Shown here: positions 50,520 through 62,603 of the stretch, piece by piece
How the letters are laid out: every line of letters begins with the position of its first letter
How positions within the stretch are numbered: the stretch's first letter is position 1
NCBI GenBank assembly: GCA_944470555.2
Contig: OX104128.1
Coordinates: 42,391,920-42,455,919 of the forward strand
DNA from: Heterobilharzia americana
Taxonomy: Eukaryota > Platyhelminthes > Trematoda > Strigeidida > Schistosomatidae
DNA length: 64,000 nt
Direction: 5' to 3'
Position numbers and translations under genes: made by a program
Notes under the pieces: model-generated
Databases searched by the model: none
What the model saw: the letters and a program-made list of their open reading frames with translations, nothing else
Told to the model about the DNA's origin: nothing

Positions 50520-52947
50520 ATGTGGCGGATACTTTCCTTATTGTCACCATCCATCATTCAGGCAATTTCGTATCCACTTACTATACTATAATGCTTATAT
50601 TCTCTTCCCAATCGGGAATATTTCAGAGACTGCGAGTGTTTGGTTCACTTTAGTTTTATCCATAGAACGATATTTAACTATGAGTCAGTTGGGATCAGTC
50701 TACCGCAATAAAAGCAATACTCAATCTTCTAATATCTCGTCTAAAATGCAAAATAATGACAAAATACAATATAACGAGGGGACTCTCTGCCAAGAACATA
50801 AGGAAAACTTAAATGAAAATAAAGGAATATGCATCCAGGGTGAGGAGGATTTGGAGCAAAGAAGCCGAAAGAAAGAAAAGAGGACTTCAAAATGGTGTCA
50901 AGAACTATGTGGTCTGTGTAACGTGTTCAAAATAAACTATCATTCCTGGAATAACTCAGTAAATAAATCAAACAAATTAATAACTTTAAACAGATTATTT
51001 CGCTTGCAGCGGTGTAAATCAACAAAACTTTGTGCTTTATGTAGATATATTTTGTCGTATACTTGCAGAAACTGTCATTCAAACTATTCAATATTTTTTA
51101 TAGCCTTTTTCAGTATACTACTTAATTTACCTCTATTTTTTGTCCAAAAAGTTGTCAGTAAACCAGTTCCTTCAAAAAACCCTATTGAACAAATACACAA
51201 TGGTGAAACAAGTGAATGGGTGCACACTTCATCAAAACATTCAAATAATTTAACTTCTACCGAGTATCAGAGTATTCAGAGTCAAACACAAGTTTTCACT
51301 GCTCTTACAGAATTTGGAAATTCAGAATTTTATAAAATCTTTTCATGGACACGTATTATGCTAATACAAGTATTACCTTTATTAGTTCTATGTTTGATAA
51401 ATTTTTACCTATTTCGTTTCATAAATGTAGCGAATAGGCGTCGTCAGAAGTACTTATTACCGAAAAGTTCTAATACAAATCTTCACCATTTTGAACTACA
51501 TAAAATAAGTTTACGCTGTCCGAAAGCAAATAGTGGTTCCAGTGCTAGATGGCAAGCAGCACAGCGTAAATTAACCATTTTGCTAATTGTTATCGTGGGT
51601 TTATTTATAGCAGGACAAATTCCTCAAGCATTCGCATATGTTACAATCTTTGAAGCATTCAACAGGCATTTTGGCAATGTATGCAAAAGATGGCGATGTT
51701 GTCCACCATATTTAATATACCGTTCAATATCACATATGCTAGGCTTGTTTACATATGCCATTAACTTTTTTGTTTATCTTACACTGAATAAGCATTTCAA
51801 ACAGCAGTTAAAAGTTTGGTGTTTACTAGTATGCCCTGTGAACAGAAAACAGCACAAGAAACATTTATTAAAACAACGTAAACCATCAAATTATTCTTAC
51901 AATCATTCGAAATCAGAAGCTTCATTGAACAGTCAGCACAAGCGTAAACCAAAACGTTTTAGTAACCATTATAAATTGAGAAGACGATCATCTATAGGAT
52001 TTCATGATCCGAAAAATAAAAAATTATCGATTGAAAATACAGATTTTTCATCTGAAGCTGTTTCAGCTCCAGTTAACATATACTCTAGTCCAAAGTTAGT
52101 AAGGAAAGTAGGTTTCGAACAGATAAATGAATTGAATTCAACAATAACATCAACAAACTCCGCTTCCTATCCATTTTTTTCTAAAACTGAAATAAATCCA
52201 ATAATCAAATCACAATATATATCAGAAGCTATTCGATTCAATCATGGAAAAACAACCATTAATGATGATTCATTGGAACATTTAATCATACAGAATTCAA
52301 ACAATACAGAAAAAACTGTTTACAGTAAAAGTACTGAAATATTCTCAGACCATCAAAAACAATCTAGAACTTCAAGAGCTGATGATCATCATTCAATTAT
52401 CACATTACAACCAACTAAATGTCATACAGAAATAGGTTTCGGCCTAAATAATTCTTTATTTCTTTACAAAACTTTTCGCGCCTATTATTCACATGATTCT
52501 GTTATAAAAAATTGGATATTTGAATTAAATTCTTCAAATCAACATTATAATAATCATTTGAAAAAAACAACACTATCACCAACATGTCAACACCAATCTG
52601 TATTCTCAAATCGGTTAATAACTAACAGAAAAAGTTTAGATAATCTTCAGCCACATCAAAAACAATCAGAACATATTGTTTCCAATACAGGACAACAGTG
52701 TACCCATTGTATGGATTTAATTATGATACAAAACAATGAAAATGACAATGACCGAAAGGGTTGCATCAACATGAAAATGAATTCAAAAACTTCTACTTAT
52801 TCCGTAGATAATTCAGATTCTCAAGTTAGCGTTCAGTCATCTTTTCATGTTTACTGTCCTCTAGTATACAGAGAAAGTGATTTTGATGTTATCTCAGTAG
52901 ATGAGAATGCCGAACTGGATAAACTAAAGAGCCATTCCTCTTTATGA
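50520..52947 (+). CDS. Rhodopsin-like GPCR, exon 2 (TM3-TM7 and C-tail), FMRFamide-receptor-like
   Basis: Residues 142-950 of the joined protein. TM3 is about 168-193 and ends in ERY at 191-193, the D/ERY motif that couples to G protein. The segment PIGNISETASVWFTLVLSIE fits FMRFamide-type receptors. ICL2 spans about 194-327 and is Cys-rich, where class A receptors usually have 10-20 residues. TM4 is ~329-352, TM5 ~418-445 with its Pro, TM6 ~492-517 with GQIP in place of CWxP, and TM7 ~538-564 with NFFVY in place of NPxxY. The tail of about 385 residues is Ser/Asn/Lys-rich and low in complexity. The exon begins after a good acceptor at 50519. The open frame upstream (from 50506) is intronic. 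The ligand is unassigned. Confidence 0.88.
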
Positions 52948-53657
52948 AAAGCAGCTTAAACGACTTGAAAACAAATCAAACTATGTGAAATATTCATTTT
53001 AATAGTAATCTGTGATTCTGAGGTAGTCAATAGTGAAAACAGTCTTCACAAAATCATCATCATCTGTGTTCTAATCCAACAGAATAGCATCTGATGTGTC
53101 ATTGAAAGTTCACCGAAAATGTAATTAGTCTGCAAGACATATACTTATGGCCTTTGAAACTGTGAACTACATATACTAACCACCATTTAAATAACCTCAT
53201 ATTTTTTATACGTACCCAGTCTCTTCTTCTCTTTTCCCACGGATCTGTTTCATTGGAAACTGTTTTCCTAATGATATGCAATATGCTTGTATTATGTACA
53301 CAAAAAAGTACCCAATGGTAAATCTGTTCACTTCGTATGACTTTTCAAGCCATCCACAGCTTTATACACAATGATGTCAATATTATCTTTATATGTACAT
53401 AAGAAATTGTTGATAATGAAGCATGTCAGTTATTTCTTCCCTGAAAACAATAATTTTATGCGTAACTTGTTTAAAGGAAACATGTATAAACTGATGATTT
53501 CCTTCGTTTAAATTTACCTTACGTAAAGATAATATTACAATGCATCAGTATTTTGATTCATGCTTAAAGACAAGATGACACTTTGTCAAATCACAGTGCG
53601 CTTCTAACGAGAAGTAACTAACTGAATATTCGGTTGGACGTTCTTAGCAGTAAGCAG
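52948..53657 (+). other. Region 3' of the GPCR stop (presumed 3' UTR and spacer)
   Basis: AT-rich and without repeats I recognise. No clear AATAAA is visible between the stop codon and the retroelement, so the poly(A) site may use a variant signal or lie further on. Confidence 0.3.
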
Positions 53658-53913
53658 TAGCGTAAACCTCGCCTGCTTAACTAGTTTACTAGTTACTAGC
53701 CGGTCCTAAGCCCGGGTAAAGAGGGAAGGTTGGGCATACGGCTAGCAACCCTACCCCGTAAAACAAATCTAACCGCTAAACAAACTTCAAAGCACAAAAC
53801 AAATATAAAAAATGAAAACAAACTTATTCCCCGCTGGAATCGGAGAGGCGAAATGACGCCAGTTGGTGAAAGCCTTCGGGAAGCCAATTGGCAGATGTCT
53901 CTTCTCTCCCTAG

Positions 53914-54670
53914 ATGAAAGCGAAAGTAAACGTGGGGACATGGAATGTCCGTACGATGTTTGAACCCAGTAAGGCAGCCTAGATTGCAAAGGAGATGAGA
54001 AGGTATCACATCGAAGTGCTTGGGATTTGCGAAAGCAGATGGAATGGGAGTGGACTCTCCATACTGTCAACTGGAGAATCAATAATCTACTCCGGTCACC
54101 CAGACGCCAACCACGAGCACACTGAGGGAGTGGCTATCATGATATCCTCAAGAGCATCGAAGGCTCTTTCTCATGCAGTGGGAACCAATCTCCTCCAGGA
54201 TCATGACAGCAAGATTCAACTCAAAAGGAAGGAAGGTCACAATCATACAATGTTATGCACCTACAAATAATGCAGATGAAGAGAAAAAGGAGGAATTCTA
54301 CAGACAACTTCAATCAACACTGGACAAGATCTCAGTTGGCAACATCAAAATTCTAATGGGTGGGGCGACATGAATGCCAAACTGGGAGGGGACATCACAG
54401 GAAGAGAACTGACTATGGAACGAGAAGCGCTCGGTGAGGTGATGAATGAGAATGGAGAATCATTTGCAGAATTCTGTGCATTCAACGATTTGGTGATTGG
54501 AGTAAGGCACTGTGTTCAAGCACAAGGATATCCACAAAGCGAGCGACATGGATTTCACTAGATGGACACACTAAAATCCAAATCGACGTTATCTCAATCT
54601 CAAGAAAATGGAGACACAGTCTACTTAACACAAGGTCAAGAAGAGGAGCAGATGTAGGTTCAGACCACTC
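53914..54670 (+). pseudogene. Apurinic-type endonuclease domain of the RTE-like element, broken
   Basis: It starts MKAKVNVGTWNVRTMFEPSK at 53914, a typical start of such domains. A TAG at 53980-53982 breaks it, then it continues IAKEMRRYHIEVLGICESRW. YSGH lies near 54092, IIQCYAPTNNADEEKKEEFY near 54239-54298, and a GDMNAK block at 54366-54383 is reachable only after a frameshift. TWISLDG, QID and GADVGSDH lie at 54546-54668. All the usual catalytic blocks are traceable, but three different frames are needed. Confidence 0.8.
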
Positions 54671-54846
54671 ACCATCTAGTGCAAGGAACCTTCCAAATCA
54701 AGTTAAAAGCCTTCAAGGAAGCTGATGATTGACGGCAGTTCAAGTACAATACTCGGAGACTGAAGGATGAAACTACAAAGGAGATCTTCAAGGCAGCCAT
54801 CAAGACAAAATGGGAGACATCGAGGGACATCCCTGAAGAAACCTGT

Positions 54847-56922
54847 GTGGGAGAACACTGGGAGTCTTTGAAAGAGATGTGGAAAGAAACCTGCACAACA
54901 GTATTAGGAAGGAAGAAGAAAGAAGACAAGGAATGGATCTCGACGGATACCTGGAAGCTGATAGAGGAGAGGAGGATGGTGAAGCAGAAGATAAACCAGT
55001 GCAAGGATGCTCAACGACAAGAGGAACTGAGCACAATGTATAAAACACTGGATAAAGAAGTGAAGAAGAGTGCACGCAAAGACAAAAGACACTTCTACGA
55101 AACACTGGCAAGTGAAGCAGAACAGGCTGCAGGTAAGAGAGACCTGACGACATTGTATCCAATAACCAGGTTGCTATCAGGGAAGAGACCAACACAGATG
55201 AAACCAATAAAAGATGAAGAGGGAAATTTAATTACAAAAGAAGAGAAACAGAGGAAACGATGGGCCGACCACTTCAAGAAGCTCTTGAATCGACCACCAC
55301 CTGCACTTCGTCCAGAAATACCACCTGCAGCCGCCAAACTACAAGTGAACATAAATCCCCTAACGAAAATGGAAGTCCTGAACGCCATAAAGCTACTGAA
55401 ATGTGGGAAAGCAGCAGGACCAGATGGGATCCCTCCAGAAGCACTGAGAACAGAGGCAGAGACAACAGCGGACATGCTCACACCACTATTGCAGAAGGTG
55501 TGGAAGGAAGAGAAGGTAGCTGGCCATTGATTGGAAGAAGGGTTACCTTGTCAAACTGCCGAAGAAAGGAGACCTCAGTGCTTGCAAGAACTGGCGCGGA
55601 ATCACTCTCCTGTCCACCCACAGCAAGTAAAATATTAAGCCGCATCATCCTAGAGAGGCTTAAAGACGCACTGGATTCAAAACTGCGACCGGAACAGGCA
55701 GGCTTCAGGAAGTACAAATCATGTGCGGACCAAATTGCAACGCCACACTTCGCATCATCATAGAACAGAGCATAGAATGGCAGTCAACTCTACGCCTCAC
55801 CTCAACTTCATCGACTTTGAGAAGGCATTTGACAGCGTCGACCGAGAAGTAATTTGGAAACTGCTTCAATACTACGGAGTACCGCAAACCTTTATCCGCC
55901 TCATTCAACAACTATATGAAGATGCCACATGCCAAGTAATCCACAATGGGAAGCTCAGTGATGCCTTTGAAGTGAAGACAGGAGTGAAACAAGGTTGCCT
56001 ACTATCCCCCATGATATTCCTTATTGTGGTGGACTGGATCATGCAGCAAACAGTAGGCAGCGAGAAGAGGGGGATACACTGGACGACGGAAAAGAACCTA
56101 GAAGACTTGGATTTCGCCAACGATGACTTGAGCCTAATGTCACATAAACTTGAAGATCTGCAGGCAAAAACTAACAAGTTGATAGAAGAGGCAGCCAAGA
56201 CGGGACTTCAAGTGAATATAGAGAAGACAGAAGTGATGAAGATACCGCACCACCACCATCAACAACAACAACAAACTCCAATCACCGTCAACGGGAGAAA
56301 CTTAAAGGAAGTAACCTCCTTCACCTATATAGGCAGCACTGTTTCAACTACAGGCGGGACGGACGAGGACGTCAAAGTCAGAATCGGAAAAGCAAGACAG
56401 GCCTTCATTAGCCTGAAACCAGTGTGGAGATCTTCTGCACTCAGCATGCAAAACAAGATACGGATTTTCAACACCAACCCAGTCAAGTCAGTGCTCTTGT
56501 ATGGTTTAGAGACTTGGCGCGTCACGAAAGGCATTTCCAATAAACTACAGACATTCATCAACAACTGCTTACGCTCGCTACTTGAAGATCAGATGGCCAG
56601 AAAGAATAAGCAACAAGGAACTCTGGGAACGAACCAACCAAGAACCTATCACGCAACAAATATGCAGGAAGAAGTGGAGATGGATTGGCCATGCACTGAG
56701 AAGGCCGACTGGGGACATCAAGCGTCAGGCCAGTCCCTCGAGTGGAATCCCCAGGGAAAGCGACGAGTTGGACGTCCAAGGGTGACATGGAGGAGGTCGT
56801 GCGAGGAGGAAATGAGAGGTTGTGGGCTGTCGTGGGACCACGTTCAAAAGATCTCAGAGAACAGGATGAAATGGAGACGTGCTACTGAAGCCCTATGTTC
56901 CACTAGGAACCCAAGGGACTAA
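54847..56922 (+). pseudogene. Reverse transcriptase domain of the RTE-like element, broken
   Basis: The first open part (54847-55530) covers the linker and RT start, ending GKAAGPDGIPPEAL. A frameshift near 55528 leads into DWKKGYLVKLPKKGDLSACK, then stops and shifts near 55627 and 55740. The second long open part (55723-56922) has FIDFEKAFDSVDRE, TGVKQGCLLSPMIF and the catalytic region LDFANDDLSLMS, where an extra codon (AAC) lies within the usual FADD. The C-terminus, GRPRVTWRR...CSTRNPRD, is complete and ends at 56922. Confidence 0.85.
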
Positions 56923-56943
56923 TAATAATAATAATAGCGTAAA

Positions 56944-58840
56944 TCGGTTGAAACTAATAATTATCAGACGACTGATTTACTTATTCGAAAAAGAAGTTCG
57001 TTAGTGTGGAGATTGAACAGCGTATTTGAAATGCTAAATGGGTGAATTACATAAATCTGGATAGTCAATATGAGATCAGTACTCATATTCGAAATTTCAA
57101 GTATTTTATGTTACGTTTTTTGGTTAGAAACGCATCACTGAATTTCTGACTAATGATAAGAAGCGTCACCATTCACTAAACAACCTATGAGCAATTTGCA
57201 GTACAGCTTTGACGTAAAATGTATTGATTTTTTTCATAATATCGTCCGTTAACATGATGCACCTAGTGAAAATATACCTGTGGAGATCTTGAAGAACAAA
57301 GATAGCTATTGACCACCGATATGTCATACATTATGCACACAAAGCAAACCATACAACAGGAGATGTACGTTTTGTAAGTTCTGAGCGGATGGACACTGGT
57401 ATTTGAAGATCCAATAGAATGACATAGTTTTTTGCAAATTTAATTTTTATACATGGTTAGTCATTTTAAAAAGTGTAGATATCAGTTCAGACGAGATTAG
57501 TTTACCATAACATCATTTTGTTCCTAGACAATGCTAATTATCTAGGCCCTAAAAGTTAGGTATATCCTCAAAATAAGAGCAGAAAGGTGGTAGTTTCTTG
57601 CTCAGTTAGCACAGAATTTTATAAAATTTATATTTATCAGGACCACCAATACGTCATTTTGGCATTATGTCATCAAAAATCAAAAGAGGAAATCGCAAAA
57701 TATGATGAGTTTGCGGAGTTTTTCGATAATTAGCAAAGTATTTTATTCTGATGGCTGAGTTGCTGTCAGTTGATTGCTTCGAGTATTAGATTTCATTAAG
57801 AAGCCTAAGGGTCACGAAAGCGATTCATTCAAGTTTCACCAGTTAATTTGGCATACATATTTCTAGTAGGTGTTGATAAATGTCATACAACTTCCAGCCG
57901 GTCAGTAAATGCTTAAATGGAAGCATTCTGCACTTTACGTAGTGTAGTACTGTTCTTACACCGTGCAGTATATCTCCATAATCTTTGTTGAGTCGTATGG
58001 TTCTGACACAGCCTAGAATTTCTTCTTATGTAAAACTGGGGCATTTATCTACTATGCAGAAGAAACAAACCAAGTAGTTCTTTATCAGTCCAGTTTTGGT
58101 TACCAATATCTTTTTATTCATAGTACTAAGATATTTAAAGTTTCATGAACTGGTCTTGCTGTTAAACCTCCAGAACTTCTGAGTTTCTCTAAGATGGTCA
58201 GGTGGCGTTCTGCATTTTTGTCCGCACGTTTCAAACGCTTCACTGCATTTTTGATATTCCCATAGTTTCGTGTTACAATATTTTTGGTTCAGTGATGGAT
58301 TGCTACTATTCTATGTTAGAACCTTATCGATCGCTGCTTACGGTATTTAATCTTCCGTGCACGCAAACGCCTCCGAGCATGGTTAGTCTAAAATGTGATG
58401 AAGACTATCACTAGCTCCACATTTGTGCATGCAGCTGAAACGAACTATACGGTGGTTACGAATGTCATTTCCCCTAATTTACCTCATTTCCATCAACTTG
58501 CCAACAGGCACTCCCCTCTGAATCCTTCAAACTGCGGAAGTGGTCCCAATCAAGATAAAACGCCCTGAGTTACACATTCAGAAACACTAAATGCTTCAGC
58601 TACGACTGCCTTTGCCCCTATCCAGGATACGAAAATTCCTTGACTTCCTAATTTTCAACTTCCACATTCTAAATATCCCCTGATTGAGCTAATCCGAATA
58701 AATTTATCACATTCTTGTAGCCTGTTGAATTTCCTACCATAAACAATTTCTTTTTAAAATTTAAGTGGAGGAAAAATAATATTTCTTGATAACCCCGCAG
58801 GGAATGAATTATCATAAAGGTTACTAACATCACTTCAGAA
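56944..58840. other. Spacer with no recognised feature
   Basis: AT-rich sequence without a credible exon. The small open frame at 58202-58414 has no recognisable motif. Confidence 0.3.
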
Positions 58841-59028
58841 CTCCATTTTAGTCTGTTTATTAGAAATGTCACACAGTGAAATAGCATCACTTACTGGATA
58901 ACGTTTCGGACACAATTTATTATCCATACCTTCTATGAATACGGACAGTTAATTGTGTCCGAATCGTTGACCCGCAAATGATAGTTTCACTATGTGACAC
59001 AACTAATAAACAGAATACGATGGGATTG
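58841..59028. repeat. Long hairpin (inverted repeat, ~85-90-bp arms)
   Basis: The arms share CTGTTTATTAG, TGTCACA-AGTGAAA and, exactly, TTCGGACACAATT with its complement AATTGTGTCCGAA (58906-58918 and 58950-58962). Pairing continues weakly into the loop through TATCCATACC and GAATACGGACA. No coding capacity. The family is unknown. Confidence 0.75.
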
Positions 59029-59739
59029 CAATCTACCATAGTGCCCAAGTTTTACTCCTATATTAATCAGTTCAGAACATAATGCTGATACCGATGTACT
59101 GTTACATATTGATGAAGTTTAACTGGATAGTACTCTTGAGGGCTTTTAAGGTTAAGATTAAAGGTTTGTTAGAAGGTTGATCTTATGATCCCAAAGCATG
59201 ACATGGTTGCTTACCGGTGAGTGATGATCTATTTTTTTTTCCCTTCAGTTTTAACGGATAACTGCTTCCAAGACCTTTTTAGTATGTTATTGCCACTGTC
59301 CAACTGCTCGTCTATTGTAATACACGACAGTTTCGATCTACGGGTAACTTGTACACAAGTCCATCCAATACATAAAGCAGAACTATTTTAAACTAACTCT
59401 GTGAAGAATCGCGAACGTAGCTTATTAAGTCTTTATCTCTTCAGTACGGATGTTATCAATTTTCCCTATCATCTGATAGGAAACTATTTGCTAGATTGGC
59501 AATGATGAATAGAGAATGACAAGCAGCAATCATTAATAAAGCTGACTGAAACAGAAAGACTTGGTAATGTGTCTTTCTAAATATAATTACCTGACTGGCT
59601 ATTTCAACTGTTATTAGGTTGACTAATAAACTATAACATGTGATTTAAAAATCATTAACTTCTTCAGAACAGCTTTTTTGTACACATATCAAATGTTTCA
59701 TAATGAATTGAAGATCCAGGGTGAGTACATACCTCTATT

Positions 59740-60140
59740 AAAATTATGTCCACCAGGCATGCCCACTTTTACCGTTCCTATTCAACTTTGTTTAAGACAT
59801 ACTGATGGACATAATCTGATGAACATCTGACTTCACAGGGATTGATCTAATCCCTGGAGGTCATTTGGTTGACTTGGAGTATACGGAAGATATTGTCTTG
59901 CTCCGCGAAAACGCTGTCGCAATCAGTCTTCGAAACACGTTGAGCTAAAATCTGATTATCGCTGGAGTGTGTTCCACAACTGTTAAATGATGCGCCAAGA
60001 CGGCTTAAAAACAGGGAGCGAAGCGGTGGAATATGTAGACCTCATTGGCGAGTTGCATTAGATAAAACAAGCTGGTTGAAGACGAAATCTCAGCTCGAAT
60101 ACAGTGAAATAACAGCGGAAATTAATCAAAGTGAGGGCAA
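59740..60140 (+). mobile_element. Decayed non-LTR retrotransposon fragment (RT palm)
   Basis: A single frame with a few stops reads ACPLLPFLFNFV (59758-59793), then GIDLIPGGHLVDLEYTEDIV (59840-59899), where YADD has become YTED. LVEDEISARIQ follows near 60077-60109. It is related to, but distinct from, the element at 2480-4830. Confidence 0.7.
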
Positions 60141-60729
60141 TTGTAATAATAATGTTATAAAGGAAGGATACAAAGGGTAAGTTATTTCACTTAATTGTCT
60201 GAATCTTTTTTGAAAATATTGATTTCGTCTTACTTAACCAACTTGTTTAATCCTATTACTTAATTGATTTACCGCTTTCATCAATTTCTTTACCCCCTTC
60301 TGAGTTATATACTATCGATGAACCACTACATATATTAAGTAATCTACCTTATCATTCACACTTCAATTGTTATCATTATCTCAAACGCCTATGTCCTCCA
60401 CTCTATTATTATTGTCATCATCATCATATAGTGTTCAGTTTTCCTCACGAGATATTTTTCAATCATATATATACGATTGTACAGCTTGAAAATAAATTCG
60501 TTGAAGAGCCTTCTCTGAATATCTTCTTCTAGATATGAGTATCACCGCCACTCACCTAACTCTCTTTAACATTTAAACATAATGTGAGAAGGCGTATTAT
60601 ATTGTTACAACATGAAAGATGTGGTTTCTCACTTTATCCCGTATATGTTATATGCCTTTTAACTAGAGAATATAACTTTACTTAGAGTTCTTGAGAAACC
60701 GGGATAACTATTACCAATCTTTGAGAATA

Positions 60730-61230
60730 TATTTCGTATGAACCATCAAGGTGTGCCTTTTTAGATTACACTTCAGTATTTGATAGCGTCCAAAAACTCT
60801 CTTATTAGACAAGACAGCCAGGAAAAATATTTGAGTCATGGATAATCAGCTGGCTGTATTTTTATTTCTCTCAAATAAAAATAACGTACTGTTCACAGAG
60901 GAGAGCGCTTACTGAGGCTAGTGTTTCCCAAAGTGCCGTACTTTCTCTTTATTTCTGTGTAACTTACCATCTTCAGTTAGCATCAATTTTATCAAATATG
61001 CTGATGACCTGACAGTTTCCATACCTATCTCCTATTTAACGGATTGTTCCCACCTGAAAGATTTCGCATCTACTACTGTTAGATAATGGTCCTTCGTAAA
61101 TGGTAGTATCCTTAATTCTTAAAATTTTCGACTTTCAACTTTAGCTTTAGACCAGAATATAACTTATGTAATATATATAAAATACTCTGCATTACTGTAT
61201 CTAGTTCTTATTCTGTGCGGGGAAGATAGT
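60730..61230 (+). mobile_element. Decayed RT fragment of a CR1/jockey-type element
   Basis: LDYTSVFDSVQKL (60766-60804) corresponds to the FLD-SKAFDSV block. ESWIISWLYFYFS, ASVSQSAVLSLYF (for GVPQGAVLSP) and FIKYADDLTVS (near 60988-61020) follow. SHLKDFASTTV then WSFVNGSILNS continue the RT thumb. The YADD box is intact, but several frameshifts separate the parts. A different family from the neighbour at 59740-60140. Confidence 0.65.
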
Positions 61231-62452
61231 GCTAGAAATGAACTGACTAACTAAATTTTGGTTTTTAAAAGCAAAATGACCAAAGATTACACCGCTTGCT
61301 TTTATTTATATAATGAATTTAATTGCTTATGTAATTGTTTAACCAAGTTAACTCTGCATTCTCAAAAACATTGTAGCTGAAGTAAATATTCCTATTTTGT
61401 GAGTAATTCCTACTTATTTAATTTTATTGGGCATAAATATGCACTTTCTGTCCAGTTGATGCTACACATATTAAAAATTCTGTACAGTATTCTCTGAAAT
61501 ATCTTACAGAATAAAAAAAAGTATGATTATTATTAGTGACTGAATTATTGGTCTCTTCAAACCAAATACGGTTAATAAACTATGGTAGCGTATTGTAAGA
61601 CAGATAAGCCACTTCCGGTTAACTGCATTTCATTCAAATTGGTATAATTCTACGTATATATACAATTAGTCGGATAAGCCGCTTAACTTTCCACTGACGG
61701 GTAGACAGTTAAAATTTATTCTAGATAGTAAAAGTTTGTGCACAAAGGTAGTATTATTAATTCTATATAACCAAAAAAATTAAACAAATGGGTCAAAAAA
61801 ATTAGTCAGTTAAGCTAAAACGGTTTTTTTTCCTTTCTTTTTATTAACAAACGTTACTATTTAGATGTTTAGGTTTCATTTCTTGTTATATTTTTCATGA
61901 GGGAATATAAATAGCAACTCAACTTGTTAAGTACGATGAACGTTTCTCTTGCAAAACTAGAATTAGTCACAAATGAACTCCTCATTTAGCGTTAAAAAAA
62001 ACAGCATCAGGATGCAACAGCATTTTAATCACCAATTTCCTAAAATGACATATTATCCGTGACTGTAATCAAAGACCTGCATCAAATCAAAGTGAACTTT
62101 TAAATCCAAGATCTATGAGGAAAATTTTCATCACAACCAACTGAAATACGGGAATCGCCAAAACTAGTAAGAAATTTCATATTTCACAAATACATAATCA
62201 ATCGCTAAGAAAAACAAACAACGCTTCGTAGACGAAAAAATACTACCATATAAATTATACCACGACGATTTCTAATGTCTCATGGATAGATGACAGTGTA
62301 ATTCACTCACAAAAGTAACGACAATATCAATCCATATGCCCAAATCTCAACATAAAGCGAAAATTGAAGCAAAAGACTAAGTTAAATTATAAGTTCATGA
62401 TGTATATATGTATAAACCGATAAAAACAATGATCAATTCAAACAAGCAGCAG
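61231..62452 (-). other. Spacer and presumed 3' UTR of the RS-tail gene
   Basis: The minus-strand 3' UTR should run leftward from 62452. Possible AATAAA signals on the minus strand lie near 61838-61843 and 61717-61722. Nothing else is recognised. Confidence 0.3.
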
Positions 62453-62603
62453 TTAACGACGTTCTCTTGACAATGACCGACTAAAGTGGCGAGGAGAGGA
62501 GGGAAGACGATATCGATCGTTCATTCTACGTGGTGACCGCCTGTCACGACCCGACGAGAAAGAACGAGAACGCCGTCCATTCCGTCGTGGAGTAACCGAT
62601 CGT
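62453..62603 (-). CDS. Last coding exon of an SR-type (Arg/Ser-rich tail) protein, partial
   Basis: The minus strand has a strong acceptor (TTTTTAACTTTTCAG, ending at 62604) followed by 49 codons and a TAA at 62455-62453. The peptide is rich in RS, SR and RR steps: RRNGRRSRSFSSGRDRRSPR in its first half, SRSLSRERR at the very end. This is the composition of the RS domain of serine/arginine-rich splicing factors, which act in the nucleus through phosphorylated RS tails. One base at the start completes a codon from the previous exon. GC-richer than its surroundings. Which SR protein it is, and whether it has an RRM, cannot be told from this exon; other RS-tailed nuclear proteins are possible. 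Confidence 0.7.

Larger units (their letters stand above)
53667..56936 (+). mobile_element. Nearly full-length RTE-like non-LTR retrotransposon (SR2-like)
   Basis: The element is about 3.27 kb with a 5' UTR, an endonuclease-RT polyprotein, and a tail of (TAA)n at 56920-56936 directly following the stop codon. TAGCGTAAA occurs at 53658-53666 and 56935-56943, a likely 9-bp target duplication. Endonuclease-then-RT order, the absence of a long ORF1 and the short tandem tail fit the RTE clade, to which schistosome SR2 belongs; naming it SR2-like is inference. Several frameshifts and stops make it inactive. A truncated inverted copy is at 47318-47850. GC content is clearly above its surroundings. 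Confidence 0.85.

Noticed and set aside
53696..56788. Several open frames on the minus strand within the RTE-like element
   Set aside because: They are shadows of the plus-strand endonuclease and RT, which carry all the motifs.
57600..58700. Minus-strand reading with a TQGVLS block resembling an RT motif
   Set aside because: Neighbouring RT blocks are absent in any frame, so a match by chance is likely.
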